A stretch of 64,000 nt of DNA from Leptospira kmetyi serovar Malaysia str. Bejo-Iso9 (GTDB lineage Bacteria; Spirochaetota; Leptospiria; Leptospirales; Leptospiraceae). The DNA lies in NCBI RefSeq assembly GCF_000243735.2, contig NZ_AHMP02000001.1, positions 368,986 to 432,985 of the forward strand. Direction: 5' to 3'. A program made the translations under genes and the position numbers. This document shows, piece by piece, positions 13,571 to 32,796 of this stretch (positions are counted from its first letter, which is position 1; each line of letters starts with the position of its first letter). Under the pieces are notes generated by a model, which had not been told where the DNA came from, did not search any database, and worked only from the letters and a program-made list of their open reading frames with translations.

Positions 13571-14278
13571 TTAGTCTTTGATTCCGTATTTCTTTTTAAG
13601 CGTGGAAAGTTCCTTTAGAAACTTTTCCCTTTGTTGAGAATTCAGTTTGGACAACTGAACCGTCACCTTTGCAGGCGCCGTTTTCCGGGGTGAAATCATT
13701 TCACCCCCTCGGCCTTCTTTTTGTTTTAAAAGTTCTTCCAGGTTTTTAACGGAAGCGTCCTTACCGGATCGGATCAGATCGGCGACCGATTTTTGATCGA
13801 GTCTTGCAATCGAACTGAGTTGTTTTACGTATCTTTCGGTAAAACCCAAAACCTTGGAAACTTCCTCTGCGGTTTTTCGTTTTTCCTTTCTTAAAAATTG
13901 AATCGCACGACCGACTTCCCAAGGATTGAGACTTTTTCGTTTTTCGTTTTCCGCGAGGGCCATTTCGAAACATCTGTCTTCCGAGGCGGAAGTTTCGATC
14001 GCCGCGATCGAGTTCCACTTGAGAATTTTCGCGGCTTGAAATCTTCTTTCCCCGGCGACGATCTGATATTTTTTTCCGGACTTCCTGACCACGATCGGCT
14101 CGATGAGTCCGAGACGTTTCATCGATTCGACCAGATCCGAAACTTCTTCCTTACCGAAAACCCTCGGTTGCGCCGGATTCGGCGCGATGTCCGAAAGAGG
14201 AATCTCCGATTTGGAAGATTCTTTTTCGCCGAAGGCGGTAAGAAGATCCATTCCCGCAAAATCGGAACGTTTAGCCAT
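13571..14278 (-). CDS. parB: ParB-family partition protein (first par locus)
   Basis: 235 residues. The N-terminal ParB/Spo0J domain starts at about residue 25 (PLSDIAPNPAQPR) and contains AGERRFQAAK (the GERRxRA CTPase box) near residue 76. A central helix-turn-helix follows (KTAEEVSKVLGFTERYVKQL, about residues 135-155). Its gene contains a perfect 21-bp palindrome at 13687-13707, a candidate parS. The start overlaps parA by 8 bases. It differs strongly from the second ParB (36604-37449), so this is an independent segregation system. Confidence 0.88.
   Translation of the reverse strand: MAKRSDFAGMDLLTAFGEKESSKSEIPLSDIAPNPAQPRVFGKEEVSDLVESMKRLGLIEPIVVRKSGKKYQIVAGERRFQAAKILKWNSIAAIETSASEDRCFEMALAENEKRKSLNPWEVGRAIQFLRKEKRKTAEEVSKVLGFTERYVKQLSSIARLDQKSVADLIRSGKDASVKNLEELLKQKEGRGGEMISPRKTAPAKVTVQLSKLNSQQREKFLKELSTLKKKYGIKD
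13687..13707. promoter_or_regulatory. Candidate parS site of the first par locus, copy 1
   Basis: A perfect palindrome with 10-base arms around a single central C; the core is GGGTGAAATCATTTCACCC. It lies inside the 3' part of parB-1. The same 19-base core, with G in the centre, recurs at 15339-15357 just upstream of parA-1. Two identical palindromes bracketing a parAB pair are what is expected of parS sites. Confidence 0.75.
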
Positions 14279-15188
14279 TTGAAATCCTCTCTATCAATTC
14301 GTCCGCCAACGATGAAAACATCTGCATCGCCTTGCCGTCGTATTCGCCCAAAAGTTTTTTCTTCGCTTGGGCCTGAGGAATCGACTCCCTTCTGTAAACG
14401 ACCGTTTTAAAAACTTCGAAGTATTTTCGGATCGCGTCCGCGAGACCCGCGAGCGCGCGAGCGTCCTCGTATTGGTTGAGAACCGCGCCCAAAAGATTCA
14501 GAGAAGGATTGGCCTTCTTTTTGATTTTTAGAATGGTGGAATGAAGGTCTTTCAATCCTTGAACGCTAAACGCTCTCGTTTGGATCGGAATCAAAACGTG
14601 ATCGGCGGCGATGAGCGCGTTCTCCAAAATCAAACCGAGAGACGGAGGACAATCGATAATGACGTATTTATACGAGGAACGGATCGGCTTGAGCGCGTCC
14701 TTGAGAAGTTCGAAGTCGTCCCTTTCATACGGAGTCGTAAAGTTCGCGAGATGAATCGAAGAAGGAAGAAGATCCAAACCGGGCGCGAGCTGGACCAAAA
14801 GGTCCTTTACAGGGACCGGCTCATCGCCCCGATAACCGAGGGAATGAAAGACGGATCTTTCCACGGAACCGAAAAAAAGTTGGGTGATATTGGCCTGCGC
14901 GTCCCAGTCCACGAGAAGAACCGGGGCCGACTTGGAAAGAGCCTCGGCGAGACAAACCGAAACTGTTGTTTTACCTTCTCCGCCTTTTTGATTGGAAACG
15001 GCGATGATCGCCGAATCGTAAACGGCCTCGTTCGATTTCTGAAAGTATTTTTCGATCGTCTCCCGATCGTATTTGCCTTTTCCGGACGAAGGAATTTTCC
15101 ATTCCTTGACCTTTGACAAAAATTCTTCCTCGGAAGAAATTTCGTACTCATCTAAAATCTGTCGGGTTGTTAGAGCTTTAGAACTCAT
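14271..15188 (-). CDS. parA: ParA-family partition ATPase (first par locus)
   Basis: 305 residues. About 60 residues precede the ATPase core; they look like a small helix-turn-helix domain (MSSKALTTRQILDEYEISSE, then KGKYDRETIEKYF), as in plasmid ParAs that autoregulate their promoter. The deviant Walker A reads KGGEGKTT (about residues 69-76), with the signature lysine present and Glu where Val is usual. VLLVDWDAQANIT and VIIDCPPSLG are the other nucleotide motifs. It overlaps parB-1. A palindrome 150 bases upstream of the start is a likely ParA operator or parS. Confidence 0.9.
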   Translation of the reverse strand: MSSKALTTRQILDEYEISSEEEFLSKVKEWKIPSSGKGKYDRETIEKYFQKSNEAVYDSAIIAVSNQKGGEGKTTVSVCLAEALSKSAPVLLVDWDAQANITQLFFGSVERSVFHSLGYRGDEPVPVKDLLVQLAPGLDLLPSSIHLANFTTPYERDDFELLKDALKPIRSSYKYVIIDCPPSLGLILENALIAADHVLIPIQTRAFSVQGLKDLHSTILKIKKKANPSLNLLGAVLNQYEDARALAGLADAIRKYFEVFKTVVYRRESIPQAQAKKKLLGEYDGKAMQMFSSLADELIERISNG

Positions 15189-15337
15189 GAAAAGAACTCT
15201 CCCGATCAGAATCGCCCGAACACACGATCGATGTCAATTCAATACTATGTCTCATGGATTTCATACCGCTAAAAAACGGAATTGCGTGAGTAGGGTAGGG
15301 CGGCGATCCTGCCTTGATCCGCTTCTGCGACTATTTG

Positions 15338-15358
15338 AGGGTGAAATGATTTCACCCT
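15338..15358. promoter_or_regulatory. Candidate parS site of the first par locus, copy 2
   Basis: A perfect 21-bp palindrome with core GGGTGAAATGATTTCACCC, matching the copy at 13687-13707 except for the central base. It lies in the divergent region between parA-1 and the plus-strand outer-membrane protein gene, about 35 bases before the latter's start. ParB-1 bound here could also affect that promoter. Confidence 0.75.
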
Positions 15359-15393
15359 TCGTAAGCGGCTTAGCTCGAAAATAAAAAAGGCTT

Positions 15394-16503
<1,110 letters not shown>

Positions 16504-16519
16504 AAAAGGAAACAAGGAT

Positions 16520-17620
<1,101 letters not shown>

Positions 17621-17675
17621 TTTAGAAAACGTTTTGTTATCAAGTTTTGTTAGGCAATTTCGCTAAGAAGTTTGG

Positions 17676-18977
17676 TCAGTATGCTTTGCCGTTTCGCATA
17701 ACGTTCCAGGCCCTTTCCAAAATCGCGCTGAGCCCGATTCCGTAACGGAAATTTCCTTCCACAAAAACACCTTCGGGAAGACTGCGATCCAACTCCCTGT
17801 TGAACTCGAGTAAGGCCGCGTCGTAAACGGGAAGGGCCGATTTCCAGATCGTAACGTAGTGATTGAGAGGCGCGTCGTTTTCCGTCGCGATTTGTGACGT
17901 GATTTTTTTGCGATCCTCTTCCAAGATAGAAACGATTTCCTGTTCTTTCAGTTTGGAAATCTCGGGATCCAAAGCTCCTCCGAAGATAAACGTCTCCGAA
18001 GAATGGCCGTTCGTAACCCTTCCCGGAAAGATCGAAGAGTTCAACAACACCCCTCTCGCTCGAAACCCGGCTTCGGGCGGAAATAAAACTCCGAATCCGG
18101 TCTTTTTACCGAGTAAGGATTTTTTTCCGAACCGGGTCGCGGTTACGACTCCGAGAGTTCTACAAACCTTTTCGTATCTTTTAAAAACGGGATCGCTTGA
18201 GGCGAGAATCTTTAAGGTGGATTCCAAGCCGCAGGCCAACGTGATTCTTGCGTTCGGATATTTTTTTCGAAGAACGGATAGGGCAGGGGATTCTTCCGAC
18301 TGAAGAATTTTGGAACCCGGCGAGGATTTGACTTTCGTTTCCATCGCGTTTAAAAGTTCTCCGAGTCCTCCTCGAAAACTCACGGTTCCTTTTCTTTGTT
18401 TGGGAACTTTCGGTTCCGACTTTTTCTTTTGTATCGCCGCACGTAGATTTTTCCACAAAGTTTCGTTCGAAGAAATCCATTTGCCGATCACCAATTCGGC
18501 GGACATGTCCTTTAGATTTCCTGCATATACTCCGGCAAGCCCCGGAGTCAACACGTCTCGCACGGCGGATTCCCCCAAAACGCGAACGCCCCAATGGTGT
18601 ACGGATTCCTCCCTTAACAAACCGGCGGGCAAGAAAAAGAGTCCGTATAACAGGCGTAATACGCCCGCAAAGGAAAGAGGAATTCGTTTCGGAGTTCCGT
18701 CCTTCCAGATATATCTTTTTTTGGAAGCCTTTTGTGTGGGAATAATTTCAAGATTGAGCGCGGAAGCGAGTTCTTCCAATCGATACGAATTTAAGATTCC
18801 GTTTGCCGCCGTTTCCACAAGACCGAAAGGAGTTTGAACGGATTGAATCAATCCTCCCGAACGATTTTTCTTTTCGTAGAGAAGGACCGATTCTCCCTTT
18901 AAAACGGAAAGTGTAGCGTAAAGAAGTCCGGTAAACCCGGCGCCGACGACGATATGATCCGGTTGTTGTATGGCCAC
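17676..18977 (-). CDS. hemG: Protoporphyrinogen oxidase (HemY type)
   Basis: 433 residues. It oxidises protoporphyrinogen IX to protoporphyrin IX, the step before ferrochelatase. The N-terminal FAD motif VVGAGFTGLLYATLSVLKG (about residues 10-28) with YEKKNRSGG is followed by GLAGVYAGNLKDMSAE. The end GIGLSAILERAWNVM matches the FAD-binding C-terminus of oxygen-type PPOX enzymes (HemY), named hemG or hemY in leptospires. The start is GTG at 18977, 48 bases after the preceding gene, so it is the last cistron of the haem operon. Confidence 0.88.
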   Translation of the reverse strand: MAIQQPDHIVVGAGFTGLLYATLSVLKGESVLLYEKKNRSGGLIQSVQTPFGLVETAANGILNSYRLEELASALNLEIIPTQKASKKRYIWKDGTPKRIPLSFAGVLRLLYGLFFLPAGLLREESVHHWGVRVLGESAVRDVLTPGLAGVYAGNLKDMSAELVIGKWISSNETLWKNLRAAIQKKKSEPKVPKQRKGTVSFRGGLGELLNAMETKVKSSPGSKILQSEESPALSVLRKKYPNARITLACGLESTLKILASSDPVFKRYEKVCRTLGVVTATRFGKKSLLGKKTGFGVLFPPEAGFRARGVLLNSSIFPGRVTNGHSSETFIFGGALDPEISKLKEQEIVSILEEDRKKITSQIATENDAPLNHYVTIWKSALPVYDAALLEFNRELDRSLPEGVFVEGNFRYGIGLSAILERAWNVMRNGKAY

Positions 18978-19025
18978 GGATCTATTTTTACGGAGACCTT
19001 AAAGATTGTAAATCAGCAATCTTTT

Positions 19026-20000
19026 TTAAAATTGATATCGATAACCGAACGTATACTTGGATTCCAAAGTCGCCGAGGAAGTGGCGCCCGAGCTGAAGGT
19101 TCCTGCGTTGACCATTGGATTGTAATCAAAGATCAAACCCTTCGAGGTTCCGTCCGAAATTCCCACCTTGGAAGAGATTTGTCCTCCGAAGATGAACGCG
19201 TCCGCCAAATTGATCAAATAAATTCCGGCCAACACTCCGATACTCGTTTGAAGATTTTTATAAGCCTTGTCGACGGCTTCTCTTCGATCCTGATACGGGC
19301 TGAACTGTTGGTTGTAAACGTAAAGAGTCAACGGATCCGAAATCGCCGGAGCCAGTTGAGGATTCGCGATTCCGAGAGCCGCGAGTGTGATCGAATCCTG
19401 AGAATACGGATTCCCGTATCCTTCGTAATTTTTTTTTGCGACGAGATACTTGCGATTATTCTCATATACCGCGTAACCTGCGGCCAAGAAAAGAGTCGGA
19501 TAGATGATTGCTGCTAATTTTCTTCCGCTCGCCCATTGTCCCCATCCGGGCAGAGCCGCGGATCTTGCGAGCGCTCCGGTTTTGGATACGGCCGGTTTCG
19601 GAGGAGGAGCGGGTGGAAGAGGTTTGTTCTTTTCGGCTTCTTCTCTTTCCTTTCTAAGACGTTCCTCTTCATCGTGTTGTTTTTGAAGTTCGACGTTTCT
19701 TTGTTTGGAAAGTTTTTCGTCTTCCATTCTTTTGATTTCGGCGTTGCGGATTCTTTCTTCCTCTTCTTCGTCGATATCCTTATAGATGACCTTTAAGATT
19801 TCTTTTTTTTGTACGACTCGTTTTCCTTCCTTGGTTTGAATCGTAATCGTCTTTTGATTTTGAGTGACTACCTTTCCGCGAAAACTTCCGCCCTCGTGCA
19901 AAAGCACGGTCTCCGAAAAAACGGAGAACGGAATGATAAAAAAGAATGCGAAAATCAAAAAAAGGTTTTTCAAGTATGAAATCAAAACTGTCCTTCCCAC
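19026..20000 (-). CDS. Exported coiled-coil membrane protein in the haem operon
   Basis: Up to 324 residues. A signal peptide or anchor (NLFLIFAFFFIIPFSVFS) precedes a small beta domain (LHEGGSFRGKVVTQNQKTITIQTKEG), a highly charged coiled coil at about residues 75-125, a Pro-rich linker (PLPPAPPPKP), and a C-terminal part with GWGQWASGRKLAAIIYP resembling DUF5683-type membrane proteins. Function is unknown. It sits between hemN and hemG (gaps 92 and 48 bases). The open frame begins with GTG at 20000; TTG at 19985 has AGGA six bases upstream and gives a cleaner signal peptide. Confidence 0.7.
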   Translation of the reverse strand: MGRTVLISYLKNLFLIFAFFFIIPFSVFSETVLLHEGGSFRGKVVTQNQKTITIQTKEGKRVVQKKEILKVIYKDIDEEEEERIRNAEIKRMEDEKLSKQRNVELQKQHDEEERLRKEREEAEKNKPLPPAPPPKPAVSKTGALARSAALPGWGQWASGRKLAAIIYPTLFLAAGYAVYENNRKYLVAKKNYEGYGNPYSQDSITLAALGIANPQLAPAISDPLTLYVYNQQFSPYQDRREAVDKAYKNLQTSIGVLAGIYLINLADAFIFGGQISSKVGISDGTSKGLIFDYNPMVNAGTFSSGATSSATLESKYTFGYRYQF

Positions 20001-20092
20001 AATAAAGTATACGACCCTTGCCGACGGGAATCGCCACTCATTATCAATAATTTATTGGACGACTTTTTGACCGAAAACCGGGCGACTTCCGT

Positions 20093-25406
<5,314 letters not shown>

Positions 25407-26324
25407 GATAATATCTCCTTGCCTCTTCTTGCTGCGTAGGTAATCAGATAAGCGGCGCCCGCTCTGGAAAAAATCTGCCAGGTTTCGCGCAAGGCCGCGT
25501 CGAAATCGCAGAATCCGTTTTGTGCGAGATAATGAATCGAAGCGTATTCTCCGCTGACCTGATACGCTCCGGTGGGAAGTCCGGTCTTTTCACGAATCGG
25601 ACCGATGAGATCGATCGAAGTCATTCCCGGTTTAACCATGAGGAAATCGGCGCCTTCTTCTTTATCCCGGATCGAGGAAAGAATGGAATCTTCCCGATTG
25701 CGAACGTCGATCTGATACGAGGAACGATCCCCGTGTCCCGGAGCCGAATCCGCGGCCGCACGAAACGGTCCGTAAAAATTGCTCTTGAACTTGGTGGAAT
25801 AACTCATAATTGGAATATTCGAAAATCCGTATGTATCCAAGGTTTCGCGGTGACTTTTCACTCTTCCGTCCATCATATCGCTCGGCGCGATTCCGTCCGC
25901 ACCCGCCTGCGCATACGTCAACGCGATCTGCGAAAGATGTTTCACCGAAGAAGGATTATCTATGCTTCCGTCCTTATGCAGAAGTCCGCAATGTCCGTGA
26001 GTCGTAAGGGAACACATACAAGTGTCGATCCACAAAAACGCGTCCGGAAATTCTTTCTTTAAGGACGAGATGGAACGTTCGTAAAAAGATTTCGGAATTT
26101 CAGTATTGGATTTGAGCTCGGGCACCAAAAAAAGAATGAATTGTTTCACGCCCGCCTTGAGATCCGATTCCACCTGTTTCAAAACGGACGTCGGCGTATC
26201 CCGAAAAACTCCCGGAAGAGAATCCATTCTCTCCTTTTCCTTCAGCCCTTCCACGACAAAGAGCGGTTGTATTAGTTTTTTTGAATTTAGACTTTCCGAA
26301 GACGCGAGATCCCGGAGCGGGGCG

Positions 26325-28816
<2,492 letters not shown>

Positions 28817-28828
28817 ATCGATAAAAGA

Positions 28829-28869
28829 ACTATACCAGTTTTAAAGCTTTGATTGTCAAAGAAGTGTCA
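28829..28869 (-). promoter_or_regulatory. hemA promoter with hem-box (TGACA-N6-TGACA)
   Basis: On the minus strand TGACACTTCTTTGACA (complement of 28854-28869) is a perfect direct repeat of TGACA with 6-base spacing, the arrangement reported for HemR binding. Its second half forms a consensus -35 (TTGACA). After 19 bases comes an extended -10, TGGTATAGT (TATAGT is the complement of 28829-28834). The over-long spacer fits an activator-dependent promoter. Start of transcription is expected about 28822, only some 6 bases from the hemA ATG. Confidence 0.75.
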
Positions 28870-28899
28870 CTACAGCAAAAAAGTTTCTGTTGACTTTAT

Positions 28900-28914
28900 T
28901 GAGACTGATTTTCA
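28900..28914 (+). promoter_or_regulatory. Fur-box-like inverted repeat
   Basis: TGAGACTGATTTTCA matches the 7-1-7 Fur motif TGATAATNATTATCA at 11 of 14 fixed positions. It lies just upstream of the ATG (28925) of a small Cys-rich membrane protein, downstream of a TTGACT hexamer at 28890-28895. The site could make the small gene iron-responsive. This is a motif match by eye only. Confidence 0.4.
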
Positions 28915-28924
28915 ATTTAGATTT

Positions 28925-29146
28925 ATGCACTTGGAAATTCAAACACAGGATTGGATCGTATATGCGATCGTGGCCGCGACGGCGATTCGTTTGTTTTTTC
29001 CTTTGGTCTCCGTGATCCGAGAATTCTCGAGCAAACCTTCGGACAATTCCGAAGAAGACTTCGGCTGTTACAACGGCGCCTGCAAGAGCTGCGATATAGG
29101 CTCCCCAAGCTCCTCTTCAAAAAAGAACAATCCCATTCTCCACTAA
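28925..29146 (+). CDS. Small Cys-rich membrane protein (FeoB-associated-like)
   Basis: 73 residues from the ATG at 28925; a longer frame from TTG 28853 would run through the hem-box. One transmembrane segment (about residues 10-30) is followed by an acidic stretch and GCYNGACKSCD with three cysteines, then a Ser/Lys-rich tail. This layout resembles FeoB-associated Cys-rich membrane proteins, although feoB is not in the window. It is divergent from hemA, sharing its control region, and overlaps the HAD gene at its 3' end by 30 bases. The link to iron or haem handling is inference. Confidence 0.65.
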   Translation: MHLEIQTQDWIVYAIVAATAIRLFFPLVSVIREFSSKPSDNSEEDFGCYNGACKSCDIGSPSSSSKKNNPILH

Positions 29147-29977
29147 AGCGAGAGCGACCCCGTCCTCTTCGTTGCTGTATCGCGTAACGTGCCTCGCGGA
29201 ATTTTTGATTTCGGGGATCGCATTCTTCATCGCAAAACCCGCGCCGCTATGAAGAAGCATTTCCAGATCGTTGCGTTCGTCTCCGAAAGAAACGACGCCT
29301 TTTCCGTCCAAACCTTTGAGAGAAAGAAAACGGGAAATGCCCGACCACTTGGAAACGGAAACGTTGATGATCTCCACACAATAAGAAACGCCCGGAATTT
29401 TCGTAAGAATACAACGCAACTCCACCGCTTCCGGGAGCGCGGAAATTTTTTGAACGAGAGAATCCAAATCTTCCTTACGAAGAGATAAAAAACAAATCAC
29501 CAAAATTTTTTCGAGATCCGCCGAAAGGAAATCTCCGATCGATCTCGTTCTCGAAAGATCTCCACCCGAATAGTTGTGATAGGCCCCGTCGGTGATCGGA
29601 ATTTCGGTGAGCATGTCGATTCCTTCTTCGAACTTATCCACGTGAAGAATCGGAGGCGTATGAAATTCTTTTCCTAAAAGAAGAATCTTTTGAACCAAAC
29701 CGAGATCCAAATAACTTTCCGCAATTCTTTCCGCGTTCGGAGATTTGCGGAGAATCTGCCCATTGTTGGACACCACGTGAACTTCTCCCTTAAACTCTTT
29801 TGCAAACGAGAATGTGGAATAAAATCTTCTTCCGGTTGCGATGACTAAATTCTTTCCCTGATCGATCGCCTTTTGAAGCACCGAATGGGTGAGCGGGGAA
29901 ATCCTACTTTTTGAATTGAGAAGCGTTCCGTCCAAGTCGACGGCGATCGTGTGAATTTGGGTCGGATCAAAAGACAT
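29117..29977 (-). CDS. Cof-type HAD-family phosphatase
   Basis: 286 residues from the ATG at 29977. A longer frame to 30076 adds a Lys-rich, unlikely N-terminus. The nucleophile motif is AVDLDGTLLNS (DxDGT) at about residues 12-22, then VIATGRR (motif II), a motif III lysine, and SFGDERNDLEML (motif IV). The layout with a large cap inserted between motifs II and III is that of Cof/SupH phosphatases acting on sugar phosphates or cofactors such as FMN and PLP. The substrate is unknown. It is convergent with the Cys-rich gene. Confidence 0.85.
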   Translation of the reverse strand: MSFDPTQIHTIAVDLDGTLLNSKSRISPLTHSVLQKAIDQGKNLVIATGRRFYSTFSFAKEFKGEVHVVSNNGQILRKSPNAERIAESYLDLGLVQKILLLGKEFHTPPILHVDKFEEGIDMLTEIPITDGAYHNYSGGDLSRTRSIGDFLSADLEKILVICFLSLRKEDLDSLVQKISALPEAVELRCILTKIPGVSYCVEIINVSVSKWSGISRFLSLKGLDGKGVVSFGDERNDLEMLLHSGAGFAMKNAIPEIKNSARHVTRYSNEEDGVALALVENGIVLF

Positions 29978-30352
29978 GATTGTTTCAGTAATTCGGATCG
30001 AGTTTTTTAGAGAATGATTTTTTTCGAGTTCCTTGATTTGCCTGTCGGTTCTTTTTTGCGGTTTTTCGCGATTCACGGGAGGTGCCTTCTTTGGTTTGTT
30101 TTGTGGACGTTGTTCATTTCGTTTTTTGTCGTTTTTATAAATTTTTTGAAATCGGAGCTCCCGCGTTTTGAGTCGGTCTGTTGTAGGTGCAATCCCTTTG
30201 GATGCTTTCTCCCTAGTTCGATGCCGTTATCGTAAGCGACTTTGATGTTGCAATGCGCGCGGCGTTTGTCCGCTTACGATCTGCTCGTTGCCGCGGCGAC
30301 GTCCCTTGGAACCGTAAAGGTTGAAGTTTGAAAAAAAGAGGAGCGTCCGCAC
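29978..30352. other. Intergenic region with a 10-bp inverted repeat
   Basis: No gene is supported in these 375 bases between the HAD and DUF1564 genes. The minus-strand frame running into it from the HAD gene lacks plausible coding character. An inverted repeat ATCGTAAGCG (30229-30238) / CGCTTACGAT (30271-30280) with 32 bases between the arms lies upstream of the DUF1564 start. It may be an operator or a remnant repeat. Confidence 0.4.
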
Positions 30353-30910
30353 ATGGGGAGAATCATTCTTTCTGAAAATCAAAAGGTAAGAACAAGGCTC
30401 TCCGTGGACGGTGTTTCGTGCGTTGAAACGTTTTTGATTCCGGAAGAATATTTGGCTCGTTTGAGTTCGGAAGGTCGCAAACAACTGCCCGAAAAGATTC
30501 GAAGGCTTTTGAGAAGATGCGGGAAACATATTATTGCGATGCATCGTTTGAATCCAAAACCGGGAAAAACGATGCATCAAAGGGATTGCGGTCGTTTGGT
30601 TCGTTTTAACGTAAGAATGGATACTGCGCTCGGTGCAATTCTCGGTTCTTTCGCGGCATCTCACGGGGTGTCCCGCTGTTTTCTTGTGAATTATCTGCTT
30701 TGGATGGATGAAGTAGGGATCGCAGATTCTATCTTTGAAACCTTGAGTGTGGGAACTCCATCCTTCCACGACGTATACAGAAATATTCTGACCCTCGACT
30801 TAGCCTCGAACACGATCACTCGCGAATTCACGTTCGAACCAAACCCGATTTACGCCCAAGATTTGGATTTCAGGAGCTATTTCCCGCCGGATTCTTACAA
30901 ATTTATCTAA
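30353..30910 (+). CDS. DUF1564 family protein
   Basis: 185 residues. The family is essentially restricted to Leptospira. The signature pattern is recognisable: FLIPEEYLARLS (about residues 25-36), then a basic KIRRLLRRCGKHI helix, and a central GSFAASHGVSRCFLVNYLLWMD that has the shape of a ribbon- or helix-turn-helix DNA-binding segment. No function is established. It stands alone upstream of mqnD with a 116-base gap. Confidence 0.75.
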   Translation: MGRIILSENQKVRTRLSVDGVSCVETFLIPEEYLARLSSEGRKQLPEKIRRLLRRCGKHIIAMHRLNPKPGKTMHQRDCGRLVRFNVRMDTALGAILGSFAASHGVSRCFLVNYLLWMDEVGIADSIFETLSVGTPSFHDVYRNILTLDLASNTITREFTFEPNPIYAQDLDFRSYFPPDSYKFI

Positions 30911-31026
30911 ACGTAAGACAAGGCCGCACGGAGGACACGTGCAACGCGCAGCCGGATACGACACAAACCGAACAAAACCCAATAAGAGACTTTTCTTTTT
31001 CCCCCGACCGACAAAAAAATGTTTTT

Positions 31027-31851
31027 ATGGAATTCAGCTTAGCGTATTCTCCCTGCCCAAACGATACGTTCTTATTTTATCATCTCGCGCACGGAAAAGC
31101 GACCGACGACTTTCAAGTCAAAGAAGAACTCCACGACGTGGAAGAACTCAACCGCGCCGCGCTTGCCGCAAAATACCAAGCCACAAAACTTTCCTTCGCG
31201 GCGTATTTCTCCGTAATGGATCGATATTCCATTTTAGATTCCGGCTCCGCACTCGGACGCAACTGCGGACCGCTCCTCGTTTTCAAAAAAGGAAACAACC
31301 CTGGAAACCCCAAGGGCAAAAAAATTCTCATCCCTGGAGAATTGACCACGGCCAATCTCCTCTTGAAACTCTTTCTAAAAAACGACTTTCAACCGACGGC
31401 GATCCGTTACGACAAAATCATACCGCAACTTCTTTCCGGCGAAGCGGACTTCGGCGTTTTGATCCACGAAGAAAGATTCACATACGAAAAACAAGGGCTC
31501 GCAAAATTTCAAGACTTGGGAGAATGGTGGGAAGAAACGACCGGCAAACACATTCCGTTAGGCGCCATCGCGTTCCGAAGAGATCTCGAAAAAGAATGGA
31601 AGGAGAATTTCGATTCTTCCCTGAAACACAGCCTCGACCTCGCTTACAAAAATCGGGAAGCGACTTACGAATACATCCTAAAACATTCTCAGGATACGAC
31701 CCGCGAAGTCGTGGACGCACATATCGGTCTTTACGTGAACGAATTCACACGTTCTCTCGGAACGGAAGGAAGAGACGCGATTCTCACCCTTTATCAAAAA
31801 GGCGTAGAAGCGGGATTTCTTCCCGCCGGAAAAGAAAAGAATCTTTTTTAA
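31027..31851 (+). CDS. mqnD: 1,4-dihydroxy-6-naphthoate synthase (futalosine pathway)
   Basis: 274 residues. LAYSPCPNDTFLFYHLAHGK (about residues 4-23) is the hallmark of MqnD. ALGRNCGPLLV and LIHEERFTYEKQGL near residues 77 and 140, with the catalytic His, follow in the expected order. The periplasmic-binding-protein-like enzyme cleaves cyclic dehypoxanthine futalosine. This implies that the organism makes menaquinone by the futalosine route. The other mqn genes are not in this window. It is convergent with metF. Confidence 0.9.
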   Translation: MEFSLAYSPCPNDTFLFYHLAHGKATDDFQVKEELHDVEELNRAALAAKYQATKLSFAAYFSVMDRYSILDSGSALGRNCGPLLVFKKGNNPGNPKGKKILIPGELTTANLLLKLFLKNDFQPTAIRYDKIIPQLLSGEADFGVLIHEERFTYEKQGLAKFQDLGEWWEETTGKHIPLGAIAFRRDLEKEWKENFDSSLKHSLDLAYKNREATYEYILKHSQDTTREVVDAHIGLYVNEFTRSLGTEGRDAILTLYQKGVEAGFLPAGKEKNLF

Positions 31852-31913
31852 AAGAGAAAGATTTCGCCGGAACACCGAAGATACTTCAGGAGTTCCGACT
31901 TCGGCCTGAGGCC

Positions 31914-32786
<873 letters not shown>

Positions 32787-32796
32787 AAACTCCCGA

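Noticed and set aside
29631..29639. DnaA-box-like TTATCCACG
   Set aside because: A single near-match inside the coding part of the HAD gene, far from rep, with no cluster of further boxes.
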